Shown here piece after piece: positions 46,901-50,699 of a stretch of DNA of 64,000 nucleotides. Source of the stretch: Gerris lacustris (taxonomy: Eukaryota > Arthropoda > Insecta > Hemiptera > Gerridae). The notes beneath the pieces were generated by a model. It worked only from the letters and a program-made list of their open reading frames with translations. It made no database searches and had not been told where the DNA came from. Within the stretch, counting starts at the first letter, position 1, and each line of letters starts with the position of its first letter. Where the stretch lies: NCBI GenBank assembly GCA_951217055.1, contig OX578285.1, positions 59,059,102 to 59,123,101 of the forward strand, read 5' to 3'. Made by a program: the position numbers and the translations under genes.

Positions 46901-48378
46901 GGAATCAAACTAAGTCAAGGCAGATATATTGAAAAAATATTGCAAAAATTCAACATGGTGGAATGTCGACCTATGAGATCACCGATGGATCCTAATAACA
47001 CACTATTAAAAGAACCTGAAGAACCTGAACTAAAAGGAAGCGTGAATCAAGCCGAATATCAAAGCTTGATTGGATCATTGATGTATCTGACTACTGCTAC
47101 ACGACCAGATCTCTCCTTCAGTGTCAATAAACTCGCCCAATTTTCATCAGATCCTAGACAACAACACTTCAATGCTGCGAAAAGGTTACTACGCTACTTA
47201 AAAGGTACAGCTGAATATAAACTCGTATTTAAACCAACAGGTAAACCACTAACGGGATATACGGATGCTGACTGGGCAGGTGATAAAGACAACCGAAAGT
47301 CTCGCACTGGCTACTGCTTCTTACTGGCAGGAGGCGCTATCACGTGGGAAGCAAAGAAACAGACAACAGTTGCACTCTCGAGCACAGAAGCCGAATATAT
47401 GGCACTAACACACGCAGCTAATGAAGCTCTAAATCTTAGAAGAATTTTAGCTGAATTAAATCTAAACCGATTCCTGGGTGGACCAACTTTAATATATAGT
47501 GATAATATGGGTGCGCAAGAATTGGCAAAAAATCCTGTTCATCATAAGAGAACAAAACATATTGATGTAAAATATCACCACATACGAAACCTCATAGAGG
47601 ATAAAACAATACAAATAAAATATATATGTACGTCGGAGATGACCGCCGATATTCTGACAAAAAGCTTAGACCCAACCAAGACAAGTCGGAACTCCCGCAA
47701 ACTTGGAATCGACACATTGCAAACGCATTAATTCAGAAACCAATGTGAGGAGGCGTGTTAATTTATTTTTGACTAACCAGTCATTTTTCAATATCCACCT
47801 TGGTTACTGAAATTGTTTTTCAATGTTATTCGAAGTATTAATTTCATTCTCATTCCTAGAATAATAATTATGTATTTTGTTTTATAACAATATATTAAGT
47901 GTTCTATCGATCAAACTGTGTTTCTCTCGAGAATAAGAATACAGGTTTTTCTATCGATCACCTTAATAACATAAAGCTATACACGTTACGGTAAGCCAGA
48001 TAGGCAAACCTTGGACATGTATACTGGAGCGAGTGTGCAATCAAAATATGCTATAACTGCACATTTATAATAGCTATAGCTATGTACAGGTTACTTACTT
48101 GTGCAGGTTACTTTTACGGGGTTACCTGTCAGGTATACCGTAACATATGTGGTCAACAATTCTTCACTTAACAATTCCCTTCCATCAATTTTGATCAATT
48201 CAATTAAATATGTGATAATAAAAGTGTTTACAGACCTGTGGTTGACCAAATATTTTAGGGCACCCCTCTTCATCGCTGAAGTCTCCACAATCGTTTTCGC
48301 CATCACAGATAAAAGCTTTTGCAACGCAATGACCATTTTTGCAGCGCATAAAGAATTCTTTGTCGCATTCAGGATGCT
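13933..48378 (-). CDS. VgR: Vitellogenin receptor (yolkless-type LDLR family), 5' end outside window
   Basis: Endocytic receptor for yolk proteins, acting at the oocyte surface. The 29 exons, 5' to 3', are 48236-48378, 39305-39445, 34676-34784, 34160-34306, 33099-33206, 31456-31581, 29754-29969, 25071-25242, 24740-24944, 24259-24456, 23794-24073, 22501-22762, 22176-22372, 21850-22002, 21622-21743, 20913-21264, 20507-20725, 20167-20416, 19819-20027, 19584-19700, 19213-19455, 18956-19111, 18569-18803, 17949-18189, 16950-17172, 16667-16779, 15600-15835, 14840-14921, 13933-13941. All junctions are GT-AG and every phase agrees, giving 1753 codons plus stop. Architecture: 4 visible LDLa, 2 EGF, propeller, EGF, propeller, EGF, 8 LDLa, 2 EGF, propeller, EGF, TM, tail. 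Insect vitellogenin receptors usually have 5+8 LDLa, so a signal peptide and one repeat are missing upstream. Lipophorin receptors have a single LDLa cluster and LRP2 is far longer; both fit worse. Confidence 0.9.
14840..14921 (-). CDS. VgR: Receptor exon: cytoplasmic tail
   Basis: Encodes FQFDNL, an acidic stretch and EYNNPLLR. The joined codon at its start is AG plus C (Ser). The tail has no FxNPxY. NPLL with an upstream acidic run may act as a dileucine-type internalisation signal. Confidence 0.85.
14922..15599. repeat. Intron with ~288-bp-spaced direct repeat
   Basis: The block GAGGGTTTCCAGGAATT, then GTGATGTTA, ATTGTGGA, TGAAGGATTGGGAT at 15122-15178 recurs at 15411-15465. The segments after each copy are also loosely similar, suggesting a partial tandem duplication within the intron. 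Confidence 0.7.
15600..15835 (-). CDS. VgR: Receptor exon: juxtamembrane, transmembrane helix, start of cytoplasmic tail
   Basis: After a short Ser/Thr/Glu-rich stalk comes a hydrophobic helix beginning [16 protein letters not shown], followed by a basic stop-transfer KFKK and a basic tail ([11 protein letters not shown]). Single-pass type I orientation is expected. There is no O-glycosylation-sized Ser/Thr domain. Confidence 0.92.
15836..16666. repeat. Intron with duplicated ~90-bp block
   Basis: AGAACTAATCGTGTTTGGG, the following AGATCCAAAAT and TTTTxxATCTTCTA at about 16217-16300 recur at about 16355-16435, a direct duplication with ~138-bp spacing. An inverted pair, GGCGAGCC near 15943 with AGTTGGC/GCCAACTTGC, forms a small hairpin at 15935-15962. 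Confidence 0.6.
16667..16779 (-). CDS. VgR: Receptor exon: last EGF module
   Basis: Encodes a compact six-cysteine EGF ([10 protein letters not shown], then CLCDRGMF and DGSCP) just before the juxtamembrane segment. Confidence 0.9.
16950..19111 (-). CDS. VgR: Receptor exons: third YWTD propeller
   Basis: Exons 18956-19111, 18569-18803, 17949-18189 and 16950-17172. Blades LYWTS, VYFVE, LFWSE and LYYTD are seen with VDWVTGN between them. One intron contains the inverted element at 18298-18510. The intron after 17949 contains the minus-strand hammerhead-like repeat (17652-17851), in the same orientation as the gene. Confidence 0.9.
17652..17851 (-). mobile_element. Family A short repeat, full-length-looking copy in receptor intron
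   Basis: Read on the minus strand it runs from AGATCTGGTATAGGTCC through the hammerhead-like core and the conserved body to CTCTCACAAATTGTGTA. About 200 bp align with the copy at 7945-8130. It is in the same orientation as the receptor gene, so it would be present in the pre-mRNA. Confidence 0.8.
17775..17817 (-). ncRNA. Hammerhead-ribozyme-like core, copy A2
   Basis: On the minus strand: GCATCGT then C17, a palindromic stem I region GGGCCC, CTGATGA, GTCG-GACG-CGAC stem-loop, GAA, then ACGATGC. Stem III has 7 perfect pairs. All conserved core bases match the hammerhead consensus. Compared with copy A1 the changes (A to G in stem I, G to C extending stem III) improve pairing. Stem I is only GGGCCC, which could pair between two molecules rather than within one. 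Activity is unproven. Confidence 0.6.
18298..18510. mobile_element. Inverted-arm element with CUGANGAU...GAAAC hairpins (locus B)
   Basis: The ends GGTCTTCTAGTGGCGAC and GTCGCCACCGGAAGACC are inverted repeats. Just inside each lies the motif CTGATGATGCTTCT-loop-AGAAGCGAAAC (minus, 18338-18373) or CTGAAGATGCTTCT-loop-AGGAGCGAAAC (plus, 18421-18452). It lies in an intron of the receptor. Confidence 0.7.
19213..19455 (-). CDS. VgR: Receptor exon: EGF plus calcium-binding EGF
   Basis: A single exon encodes [16 protein letters not shown] and then a cbEGF ([21 protein letters not shown]). Both junctions split codons after the first base. Confidence 0.92.
19584..21264 (-). CDS. VgR: Receptor exons: second ligand-binding domain, eight LDLa repeats
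   Basis: Exons 20913-21264, 20507-20725, 20167-20416, 19819-20027 and 19584-19700. Counting six-cysteine units gives eight LDLa modules; the third and sixth are split across exon joins. Acidic calcium boxes include DASDE, DFSDE, DMSDE, DNSDE, DKSDE and DHSDE. The first (SGDDES) and sixth (YGEDEM) are weaker. Eight repeats here is the diagnostic feature separating vitellogenin receptors from lipophorin receptors. Confidence 0.92.
20083..20106 (+). repeat. G24 homopolymer in a 139-bp receptor intron
   Basis: There are 24 consecutive G on the plus strand, hence C24 in the pre-mRNA, lying ~55 nt upstream of the acceptor of exon 19819-20027. Length may be an assembly estimate. Confidence 0.95.
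21622..21743 (-). CDS. VgR: Receptor exon: end of propeller 2 and first part of EGF module
   Basis: Encodes the propeller exit and [14 protein letters not shown]. The EGF is finished by CACPAGM at the start of the next exon (20913-21264). Phase 0 at the 3' junction (TCACAG then GTGTGC). Confidence 0.85.
21850..24073 (-). CDS. VgR: Receptor exons: EGF module and second YWTD propeller
   Basis: Exon 23794-24073 starts with an EGF module ([12 protein letters not shown], then CACPQDM) and enters the propeller. Exons 22501-22762, 22176-22372 and 21850-22002 carry blades LYWID, LFYAD and IFWVN/VYWAN. Blade motifs are more degenerate than in propeller 1. A 61-bp tandem array occupies the intron between the first two exons. 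Confidence 0.88.
22763..23108. repeat. Intron with (TTTA)n microsatellite
   Basis: TTTA tetranucleotides run from about 22917 to 22957 and pass into a T-rich tract. No exon is seen here. Confidence 0.85.
23109..23640. repeat. Tandem array, ~61-bp unit, about 8.5 copies
   Basis: The unit starts AAAGCTCTATTT and contains CATTTCAACAACAAACA and TTTAAATAATCTGC. Starts are at about 23109, 23169, 23231, 23293, 23355, 23417, 23478, 23539 and 23601. Copies differ by a few bases and occupy an intron. There are no unique spacers, so it is not a CRISPR array. Confidence 0.95.
24259..29969 (-). CDS. VgR: Receptor exons: first YWTD beta-propeller
   Basis: Exons 29754-29969, 25071-25242, 24740-24944 and 24259-24456. 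YWTD-type blades are seen as VYWSN, IYFTD, LFWSDW, LYWAD and LYWSDW, with LDLb neighbours such as LDWITGN and [12 protein letters not shown]. The 4.5 kb intron between the first two exons contains an R repeat split by a LINE in the opposite orientation to the gene. Confidence 0.9.
25853..29427 (+). mobile_element. 5'-truncated non-LTR retrotransposon (LINE) with 12-bp target duplication
   Basis: AACCTCAAATTG lies at 25841-25852 and again at 29428-29439. The 3' end is an A-rich tail interrupted by single C residues (29389-29429). The 5' end lacks the start of the endonuclease. It is inserted in a receptor intron, opposite to the gene, inside repeat R. Confidence 0.92.
25893..29285 (+). CDS. 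LINE ORF2: partial endonuclease, reverse transcriptase, RNase H
   Basis: The open frame runs without a stop into the element's 5' end; codons from about 25893 (DLVAIKVDG) look like endonuclease, so no native start is present. Counted from GTG at 25911: endonuclease C-terminal part to ~130 ([13 protein letters not shown]); reverse transcriptase ~370-700 with [17 protein letters not shown] and FADD at 579-582; RNase H ~846-975 with YTDGS (Asp851), SDSQAA and NEMADHLA; and a CX2CX8HX4C knuckle from Cys1066. The first ~100 endonuclease residues are missing. RNase H plus the terminal knuckle fits the I/R1/LOA/Jockey assemblage; the clade is not resolved. The long intact frame suggests a recent insertion. 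Confidence 0.9.
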   Translation, partial: DLVAIKVDGRQLGGGSKDIILCSLYLPYDSPNPPPSEDFINLVRYAKSNGLSLLVGCDANAHNPVWGSSNTNPRGRALLEYIVSAELYILNRGAVPTYFTERRKEVIDISLCTQDIMGRVRNWKVDQEESLSDHRHILFCVEDAAPQTVFYRNPSSTDWDQFRRLLGSNLDTIGTCPDSWEETEVFTSNLTSAIRTAFEESCPLKAKSGKSSVPWWSQYLESLRKRVKQSLNKARRANSEILWAAHKEARRNFKKELKRAKRNSWRNYCSEIGEAAPTAKFHRILSKSPAVGNGPLLIEGNNFTTSEEEALKHLMGTHLAECEFTDGSNVGNQSQVVPTEGDRSTADSIITESKVKWAVNSFAPFKSPGLDEISPKMLQESMDLILRDLVKILRNCLIYRTIPIRWREVRVVFIPKQGKPDLTLAKSYRPISLTSFLLKTLERVIDRYIRDSIPNILSRQQYAYQAGKSCEAALHHLIRKIEGALTYQSLALGLFLDIEGAFNCVPVESVCRAARIHGVNQVVTDWINSMLTIRIVEAQRNNTSVKAVVRRGCPQGGVLSPLLWCLVADDLIHCLTEEGFYIQAFADDVAVLIVGKVISTVFELAQRALSIIERWCTRNSLGVNPGKTVVIPFTKKRRLDGARALYLGGKSLELSDSGKYLGVILDKKLTWSNHLESKLNKAMAAFWVCRRAIGPSWGLKPKVIHWIYTAMVRPILSYACVVWWPRVLLTTTNKQLEHLQRTVCLGILGAMRTAPTLALEVLVGLPPLDLYIRFEAMMASYRLHCIGLWCGYNSHRGHEKAWDLLIDRCPMALMIQDYCIARWQFRNSWSSYFPSMQDWEENRTNISITGEDVWYTDGSRIEELSGAGIYCKDPSYEESISLGKYATVFQAEIYAILVCAQTIMSNTHEPDKQIYICSDSQAAIKALAAPKCTSKLVFDCKKALEAISCRNKVQVLWVPGHKGIEGNEMADHLARQGSGSTPLTPEPSVGISRCNIKTALKLSLVREFQETWDKSPRMRQSKLFISGPSSRLAKSMLSLNKKSCHTVTGFLTGHCRLNRHLQLLGLADESICRLCGEDEETPLHLISRCPGLLNHRWLIFGEATVPIRKLRKISINKIVAFCQGIRMLKE
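30250..30595. mobile_element. Probable TIR element in receptor intron
   Basis: The outer segments GTTTCCCATAAGTTTTGAAAA and the complement of TTTCGAAAACTCATGGAAAC resemble each other, and the inside is rich in TTTTGAAAA/TTTTCAAAA half-sites. No target duplication was fixed. Confidence 0.45.
30990..31171. mobile_element. MITE family 1, copy c
   Basis: Ends AGGCCGATACACG and CGTGTATAGGGGCCT lie between TAA duplications. It is intronic in the receptor. Confidence 0.9.
31456..33206 (-). CDS. VgR: Receptor exons: two EGF modules after the first ligand-binding domain
   Basis: Exon 33099-33206 encodes an EGF module ([12 protein letters not shown], then CICPEGH). Exon 31456-31581 encodes a calcium-binding EGF (DTDECEE, then [12 protein letters not shown]). 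The pair precedes the first propeller, as in LDLR-family receptors, where EGF-propeller units drive acid-dependent ligand release. Confidence 0.9.
31810..32653. other. Intron with decayed dispersed repeats
   Basis: Near 31812, GCAGTAGAGCCTTGCTAATC resembles pogo/Tigger-like termini and the start of 38429-38550. Near 32270-32340, short GTCTGTCGGTCTGTC tandem repeats precede a stretch of typical dispersed-repeat text. No gene is seen. Confidence 0.45.
32654..32771. mobile_element. MITE family 1, copy d (partial)
   Basis: It shares ATGGTCAAAATGTTTGCG, AACATGATGTTTGC, TATGGCCTAAATTTGCCCG and GGTTTGCGCAAACCTGA with the other copies but lacks the GGGGCCT end. Confidence 0.8.
33207..34159. other. 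Intron, AT-rich
   Basis: No gene. Repetition of ATATCTATxATAAxATAGAT-like words (33370-33690) makes a degenerate low-complexity tract. A small palindrome, TAGGCGCACAC...TTAGGCGCCTAGCC, lies near 33912-33945. Confidence 0.4.
34160..34784 (-). CDS. VgR: Receptor exons: two LDLa repeats
   Basis: Exon 34676-34784 encodes [17 protein letters not shown] through GDNSDEENC. Exon 34160-34306 encodes a more divergent module ([10 protein letters not shown] through DGSDEGEKC). Both keep six cysteines and the acidic SDE box. The first starts in phase 0, and the join between the two splits a codon after one base. Confidence 0.9.
35255..35655 (+). pseudogene. PIF/Harbinger transposase remnant, N-terminal part
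   Basis: The best-preserved block (35522-35645) reads [15 protein letters not shown] followed by [15 protein letters not shown], the conserved HTH-side region of HARBI1-like transposases. Upstream text contains EEDVIVAAA and SRPRR in different frames. Stops and shifts show it is dead. Confidence 0.65.
36639..37215 (-). pseudogene. MADF/BESS-like accessory ORF of a Harbinger element (partial)
   Basis: An open frame on the minus strand starts after a TTCTAG acceptor-like site at 37216 and ends at 36639. It is basic and Ser-rich at first, then shows a BESS-like block ([13 protein letters not shown], then [14 protein letters not shown]) and a Pro-rich end with HYPLS-like low complexity. Harbinger elements commonly encode a MADF/Myb-type DNA-binding partner; the MADF part itself is not seen here. 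An unrelated host-like exon is possible. Confidence 0.5.
37311..37767 (+). pseudogene. PIF/Harbinger transposase remnant, C-terminal part
   Basis: After an acceptor-like TTTGTTTCAG comes PHNESEWK, stop, then [21 protein letters not shown] with the first catalytic Asp, then NYKGYFSIV in another frame. From 37590 an open end GTFDTD, EKWRR and [10 protein letters not shown] matches the C-terminal tail of HARBI1-like proteins. The segment with the second Asp and the Glu is deleted or scrambled. Confidence 0.7.
37791..38830. other. Intron with decayed pogo/Tigger-like fragment
   Basis: From about 38429 (ACAGTATAGTCTTGCTAATCC) to 38830 the sequence resembles 31812-31930 and, at 38690-38830 (GGTGAGTAAATTACGCTTTAAAA, TGTGCAAAGATG, CCACTTAAACTAATGGA), a block at 42303-42430. 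The rest shows no feature. Confidence 0.5.
38831..39030. mobile_element. MITE family 2, copy b
   Basis: Ends ATGCGTCCACAACGTACC and GGCACAGTGTGGACGCGGCT and the middle (GGACCGGCAATTG, GACACGTTTATGCCAAGC, CACACTTGGCA) align with 10312-10569, with a ~60-bp deletion near the left end. Confidence 0.8.
39305..39445 (-). CDS. VgR: Receptor exon: LDLa repeat
   Basis: One LDLa module ([10 protein letters not shown], then DHSDE, cysteine at the end). It is a 47-codon exon in phase 0 on both sides, separated from the previous exon by an ~8.8 kb intron filled by copia, R, Tigger-like and palindromic DNA. Confidence 0.9.
39497..40072. repeat. Near-perfect ~570-bp palindrome (two ~270-bp arms)
   Basis: From GGCCACCATAAGAAGT (39503) to ACTTCTTATGGTGGCC (about 40061), the left arm is the reverse complement of the right with about ten differences. 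The centre near 39760-39820 is a second dyad (AACGGCCCACTC). Each arm reads the same ~80-residue open frame outward, a consequence of the duplication. It lies ~50 bases from LDLa exon 39305-39445. Confidence 0.9.
40553..40574. repeat. T22 run in AT-rich intron
   Basis: Homopolymer tract; surrounding 40100-40860 shows no gene or clear repeat. Confidence 0.9.
40865..41255. repeat. Two-copy tandem repeat, ~190-bp unit
   Basis: TTAATATTAGAGTTT, CAAACTCTTGATT, TAGTGAATAAAC, TTGAAGATTTTTAA and TACCAATTTAATGTGGTCATAA occur in the same order in both halves. Confidence 0.85.
41403..42705. mobile_element. Tigger/pogo-like transposon remnant
   Basis: The right end GGGAGGTCCAACTGTAC is the typical pogo/Tigger terminus. 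The left end around 41403 (ATCGGAGCTCCATAT) is a weaker match. On the minus strand at about 41600-41730 a broken CENP-B-type helix-turn-helix text is read ([19 protein letters not shown]). No catalytic domain is left. Confidence 0.5.
42846..43440 (+). repeat. Repeat R, copy in plus orientation
   Basis: It starts ACTTTCTCATATAAAGAGAAAG and ends GAGTTGTCTCGCACCGATTTT. Internal landmarks are GACGCCTGGAGGCTAAAC, TTTTGACGAAATTTGGCAT, AAAACGGTTCCGACGATTTTG and GGTTCGATTCCAC. Repeats with the same landmarks are at 25585, 49755, 51340, 52776, 56588 and 60712. Confidence 0.9.
43542..43718 (+). repeat. copia 5' LTR
   Basis: It begins TGTTAATTTATT and ends TTTCTCTCGAGA. No difference from the 3' LTR was found by eye. 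The end does not show the usual CA. Confidence 0.93.
43719..43735 (+). promoter_or_regulatory. copia primer-binding site
   Basis: GGTTATGGGCCGATGAA directly follows the 5' LTR. GGTTATGGGCC matches the internal initiator-tRNA-Met site used by Drosophila copia, i.e. priming by a tRNA half-molecule. Confidence 0.75.
43836..45011 (+). CDS. copia Gag and protease (first frame)
   Basis: 391 residues. Gag of the UBN2/DUF4219 type starts at the first ATG after the leader (NYDSWKMHM near residue 16). A Lys/Asn-rich Cys cluster (CKCQCQ) at ~212-217 sits where a CCHC knuckle is expected, but no His-containing knuckle is seen. Protease DSGATSHMC has its catalytic Asp at residue 284. The frame ends at TAA 45009-45011 just after the protease. 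Confidence 0.88.
   Translation: MSLSNLYQIEKLGKENYDSWKMHMKMILIDKELWGYVDGHIPMPKVEETAFFEWSKKDQKALATIVLGILSHELIHVKQCKHAKEAWFALEKVYQPRGPSRRVKLIKDLLSLKKTSDISMQDHLNKFFSLVDSLTEIEGAPPNDFLSVLLICSLPDDYDNFRCAIESRDVLPDLESIKIKMLEEENRRNDKPNAQDALFSSNKFNQLNYKHFDKKCKCQCQNENNNIPNKNKCQGENKIKYKNKYPKKLNPNNQRANIVKNSVEIGTALSVKYEAGNKNKFFIDSGATSHMCCLKETFVDMRPIKGTIKVADNRKVNVEGVGTVRMYTDLNNTPSLISLLDTLYVPNLKANLISVSKMTSNPSIKINFERDTCQVSKDAKVVLQAKIIYTW
45086..47731 (+). CDS. copia integrase, reverse transcriptase, RNase H (second frame)
   Basis: 881 residues from the first ATG, but homologous sequence in this frame begins at ~44993. Order: HHCC zinc region ([16 protein letters not shown]); integrase core with HSDV, RTDNG and the AERAN Glu; reverse transcriptase with DVTTAYLNG and FVDD (Asp561, Asp562); RNase H with [18 protein letters not shown] and YSDN. 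All catalytic residues are in place. This frame is -1 relative to Gag. Confidence 0.92.
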   Translation: MSVWHLRYGHLNYKDIQILNSKSLVHGLEINKNLNPETCENCLKGKMSRLPFPKSESKTNSILELVHSDVCTVNNPSLGGNKYFITFIDDYSRKMFVYLMKHKSEALNHFKNFKQLVENQTNKKIKILRTDNGLEYCNKEFNKHLTENGIIHQLSAEYTPQQNGLAERANRTLVEMTRCILLHANLPNNLWAEIITTSAYIRNRCPSRAIDKTPEEIWSGKKPSVIHFRIIGSKAFALNKRPGKPKLAPRSKEYILVGYSEECKAYKLWEPGTRNVIKSRDVRFIELIGPQPSFTTSTDLVSDVPKNSDLIDFSYSITDSDSTEPIHLSQQINDSGGESASITKQSDDTDYLLEDQSFLGMCAITVKEALSGDENAQWMEAMSSEYHSLLENNTWELVDLPKGRSTVSCRWILTKKYNADGTLERHKARLVARGFSQRPFIDYCETYSPEVRFGSLRLLLAISVELNLILHQMDVTTAYLNGDLDTEVYMDQPEGFVEKYQERKVCRLKKSLYGLKQSGRMWNKKLDNKLKEMNFKQLESDTCLYIKHEGDEFTIIAVFVDDLTLASTSEECMTKVKRDLESVFKMKDLGELHYFLGVKIERDKSGIKLSQGRYIEKILQKFNMVECRPMRSPMDPNNTLLKEPEEPELKGSVNQAEYQSLIGSLMYLTTATRPDLSFSVNKLAQFSSDPRQQHFNAAKRLLRYLKGTAEYKLVFKPTGKPLTGYTDADWAGDKDNRKSRTGYCFLLAGGAITWEAKKQTTVALSSTEAEYMALTHAANEALNLRRILAELNLNRFLGGPTLIYSDNMGAQELAKNPVHHKRTKHIDVKYHHIRNLIEDKTIQIKYICTSEMTADILTKSLDPTKTSRNSRKLGIDTLQTH
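47743..47755 (+). promoter_or_regulatory. copia polypurine tract
   Basis: Purine-rich GTGAGGAGGCG directly precedes the 3' LTR. Confidence 0.6.
47756..47932 (+). repeat. copia 3' LTR
   Basis: Same length and apparently same sequence as the 5' LTR, followed by the ATAAG duplication. Confidence 0.93.
48236..48378 (-). CDS. VgR: Receptor exon: LDLa repeat (first visible)
   Basis: Encodes one complete six-cysteine LDLa module with the calcium-binding signature [16 protein letters not shown]. The acceptor is TTTTTAG at 48379-48380 and the donor is GTCTG below 48236. The exon begins with two bases of a split codon, so an upstream exon must exist. No LDLa or signal-peptide exon is found between here and 64000, implying an intron longer than 15.6 kb. 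Confidence 0.9.
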
Positions 48379-48774
48379 CTAAAAATAATAATAATGATAA
48401 GTTTTAGCTTATTCAAATAATAAAAACTTATTTATGTTGACTATTCACCACTGTATAAGATATTGTCAAAAAAAATCAATTTAGACGGTAAATTCTAAAA
48501 AATTTCTATCTAAAACATTCAATCGAAAATATTTAGACTACCAACTTCAATAATTCAGGCCGGCTTTGAAAAACTAATTTTTCTATACCTGTACATTTTT
48601 TTATAATAAAGAACTGATGAAAATTAAAATGGTCAAAATCGGTTTTCAATGAATAGTATTTTTCACTATTCAGCTTATATTCACTTATTGAAGAGTGAAA
48701 TGACTAATAATTTAATGCGTAGAGCTTGATTAATTCTTAGTAAAGGAACTCGTGATGGATGGCAAGGTGTAACT

Positions 48775-49370
48775 TTTTTTTCTGTAAGAAAAAACCACTA
48801 TTTCAGATTGAGACGTTTTGACTCATATGCAGAGTCATCCTTAGTCAAATATATTTCTTGATAATAATTAAGTAGGTATGTGGTATGTACATCTAATCTG
48901 ACCTCCATAAGAGTGCGTCTATGTGTGTAGTTATATTATAAATTAATTAATATAATAATATTAATAAATAATATAAAAAATAACCACAATCATTACTATT
49001 AAAAATTAACGTTAACAAATGTAACAAAATTATACAATATAAAAATAACCTACTTATTCTATATCCTGTTATTTTTATATTTTATAATTTTGTTACATTT
49101 GGTAAAGTTCATTTATTAATATTAAAGACTATGGTTATTTTTTATATATTATTTACTTATGTTATTATGTAATTATATATAATAATACATTTATAACTAC
49201 ACACTACACGCATAGACGCACTCTTATGGAGGTCAGATTAGATGTACATACCACATACCTACTTAATTATGATCAAGAAATATACTTGACTGAGGATGAC
49301 TGCATAGGAGTCGAAACGACTTGATATGAAATAGTGGATGTTTTCTTACAGAAAAAAAGTTAAAATAAAA
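48775..49370. mobile_element. Inverted-arm element with CUGANGAU...GAAAC hairpins (locus C)
   Basis: Arms of about 180 bp: TCTGTAAGAAAAAACCACTA, a hairpin motif, TAAGTAGGTATGTGGTATG, GACCTCCATAAGAGTGCG at 48781-48935 return inverted at 49205-49360. Hairpins: minus 48820-48846 (decayed, AAAAC) and plus 49289-49318 (CTGAGGATGACT, then AGTCGAAACG). An AT-rich centre also shows ATATAAAAATAAC/GTTATTTTTATAT pairing. Confidence 0.8.
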
Positions 49371-49612
49371 ACATCTATATAATAAAAATAAAAATACATA
49401 CATAGTAAAGCACTGAAAAAAATCAAGTTATAAATTACCTTCATAAGCATCTATAGTATGTAAATAAGAGGCTAGATATAGATTTATTAACAGTAGATAT
49501 TTACATATTAGCCATAATTCAGGTACATTCGACCTAAAACAGAAAGAAAAATCATATATAGAATAAATAGATCTTTGAATATTTAAGGCGTTGAAATAAG
49601 TTGAAGTTTTAA

Positions 49613-49725
49613 AGGCCCCCAATACATGGTCAAAATGTTTGCGCAAACATCATGTTTCACGTATTATGGCCTAAATTTGCCCGACATCAGGTTTGCGCAA
49701 AATGTTTGATCGTGTATGGGGGCCT
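49613..49725. mobile_element. MITE family 1, copy e (internally deleted)
   Basis: Ends AGGCCCCCAATACATGG and CGTGTATGGGGGCCT lie between TAA duplications. It is shorter than copies a-c by ~70 bp. Confidence 0.9.
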
Positions 49726-49754
49726 TAAGGTACAGCTTTCAGATTTAGCAAAAA

Positions 49755-50100
49755 AAGTCCACTAAGTCCAAAAAAGTAGTTTTTAAAACATCTCAGTCTG
49801 TTTTCTGTGCAGACGCATGGAACATAAACTACTAGGCCGATTTCGATGAAATTGACAAACGGTTCAGAACAATTCACATCCCTAGAGGTAATCGAGAAAC
49901 AAAATTTTTGTTTTAACCCCTCAAAAACTTAACTCGATTTCCGAACCCGAAGAAGTTACGTTTACTGTAAATTTAGATAAAATGTTCAGTAATAATTAAA
50001 TTTATCTACGAAAACACGGGACAACTAATAAATGGAAAAACACTGGACTAAGTAATTATGTATTCCTATATGAGAAAGATTAGTGCGAGTTGTATCGGAA
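49755..50100 (+). repeat. Repeat R, partial diverged copy
   Basis: Shares GTCCAAAAAAGTAGTTTTTAA, GTGCAGACGCATGGA, GGCCGATTTCGATGAAATT and AATAAATGGAAAAACACTGG with other R copies. The tRNA-like B-box segment is degraded. Confidence 0.75.
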
Positions 50101-50105
50101 AGATC

Positions 50106-50695
50106 ATTTTATTTTTTAGATTCATATTTATACAGTTGAGTCTCGATAGTGATAATTTATGTTTCCAATAACCCGAGACAAAAGAGAGTTCATGGAAAGA
50201 AGGAGAGGGAGAGGCTTCTCTGAATTAAACACATTTTGGACAGGTCAGTGTTAATAGAGACCGTATGATTTCATGGAACCCTTTAAATTAACGTGTTGTA
50301 TCAGAATTTTTTTTTTATTTTAGATTCATATTTATACAGTAGAGTCTCGATAGTGATAATTCGAGTTTCCAATAACCCGAGACAAAAGAGATTTCATGGA
50401 AGCTTCCCTGAATTAAACACAATTTGGACAGGCCAGTGTTAATAGAGATGGATCCGTATGATTTCATGGAACTCTTTAAATTAACGTGTTGTATCGGAAA
50501 GATCATTTTATTTTAGATTCATATTTATACAGTAGAGTCTCGATAGTGGTAATTCGAGTTTCCAATAACCCGAGACAAAAGAGAGTTCATGGAAAGAAGG
50601 AGGGGGAGAGGCTTCTCTGAATTAAACACAATTTGGATAGGTCAGTGTTAATAGAGATGGATCCGTATGATTTCATGGAACCCTTTAAATTCAAA
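50106..50695. repeat. Three-copy tandem array, ~195-bp unit
   Basis: The unit starts TTTTAGATTCATATTTATAC and contains AGAGTCTCGATAGTG, AATAACCCGAGACAAAAGAG and ACAGGTCAGTGTTAATAGAG. Starts are at about 50116, 50321 and 50513. The opening CAGTAGAGTCTCGATA resembles a pogo-type terminus (compare 57988). Confidence 0.9.
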
Positions 50696-50699
50696 ATGA

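Larger units (their letters stand above)
43542..47932 (+). mobile_element. copia-type LTR retrotransposon, nearly intact
   Basis: Two 177-bp LTRs (43542-43718 and 47756-47932) look identical. ATAAG duplications flank them (43537-43541, 47933-47937). A primer-binding site and purine-rich tract are present. The coding region is split by one frameshift. Total length is 4391 bp. It lies in the receptor intron in opposite orientation to the gene. Confidence 0.95.

Noticed and set aside
13933..48378. Lipophorin receptor or LRP2/megalin
   Set aside because: Two ligand-binding clusters with eight repeats in the second and three propellers fit the vitellogenin receptor; a lipophorin receptor has one cluster and megalin is far larger.
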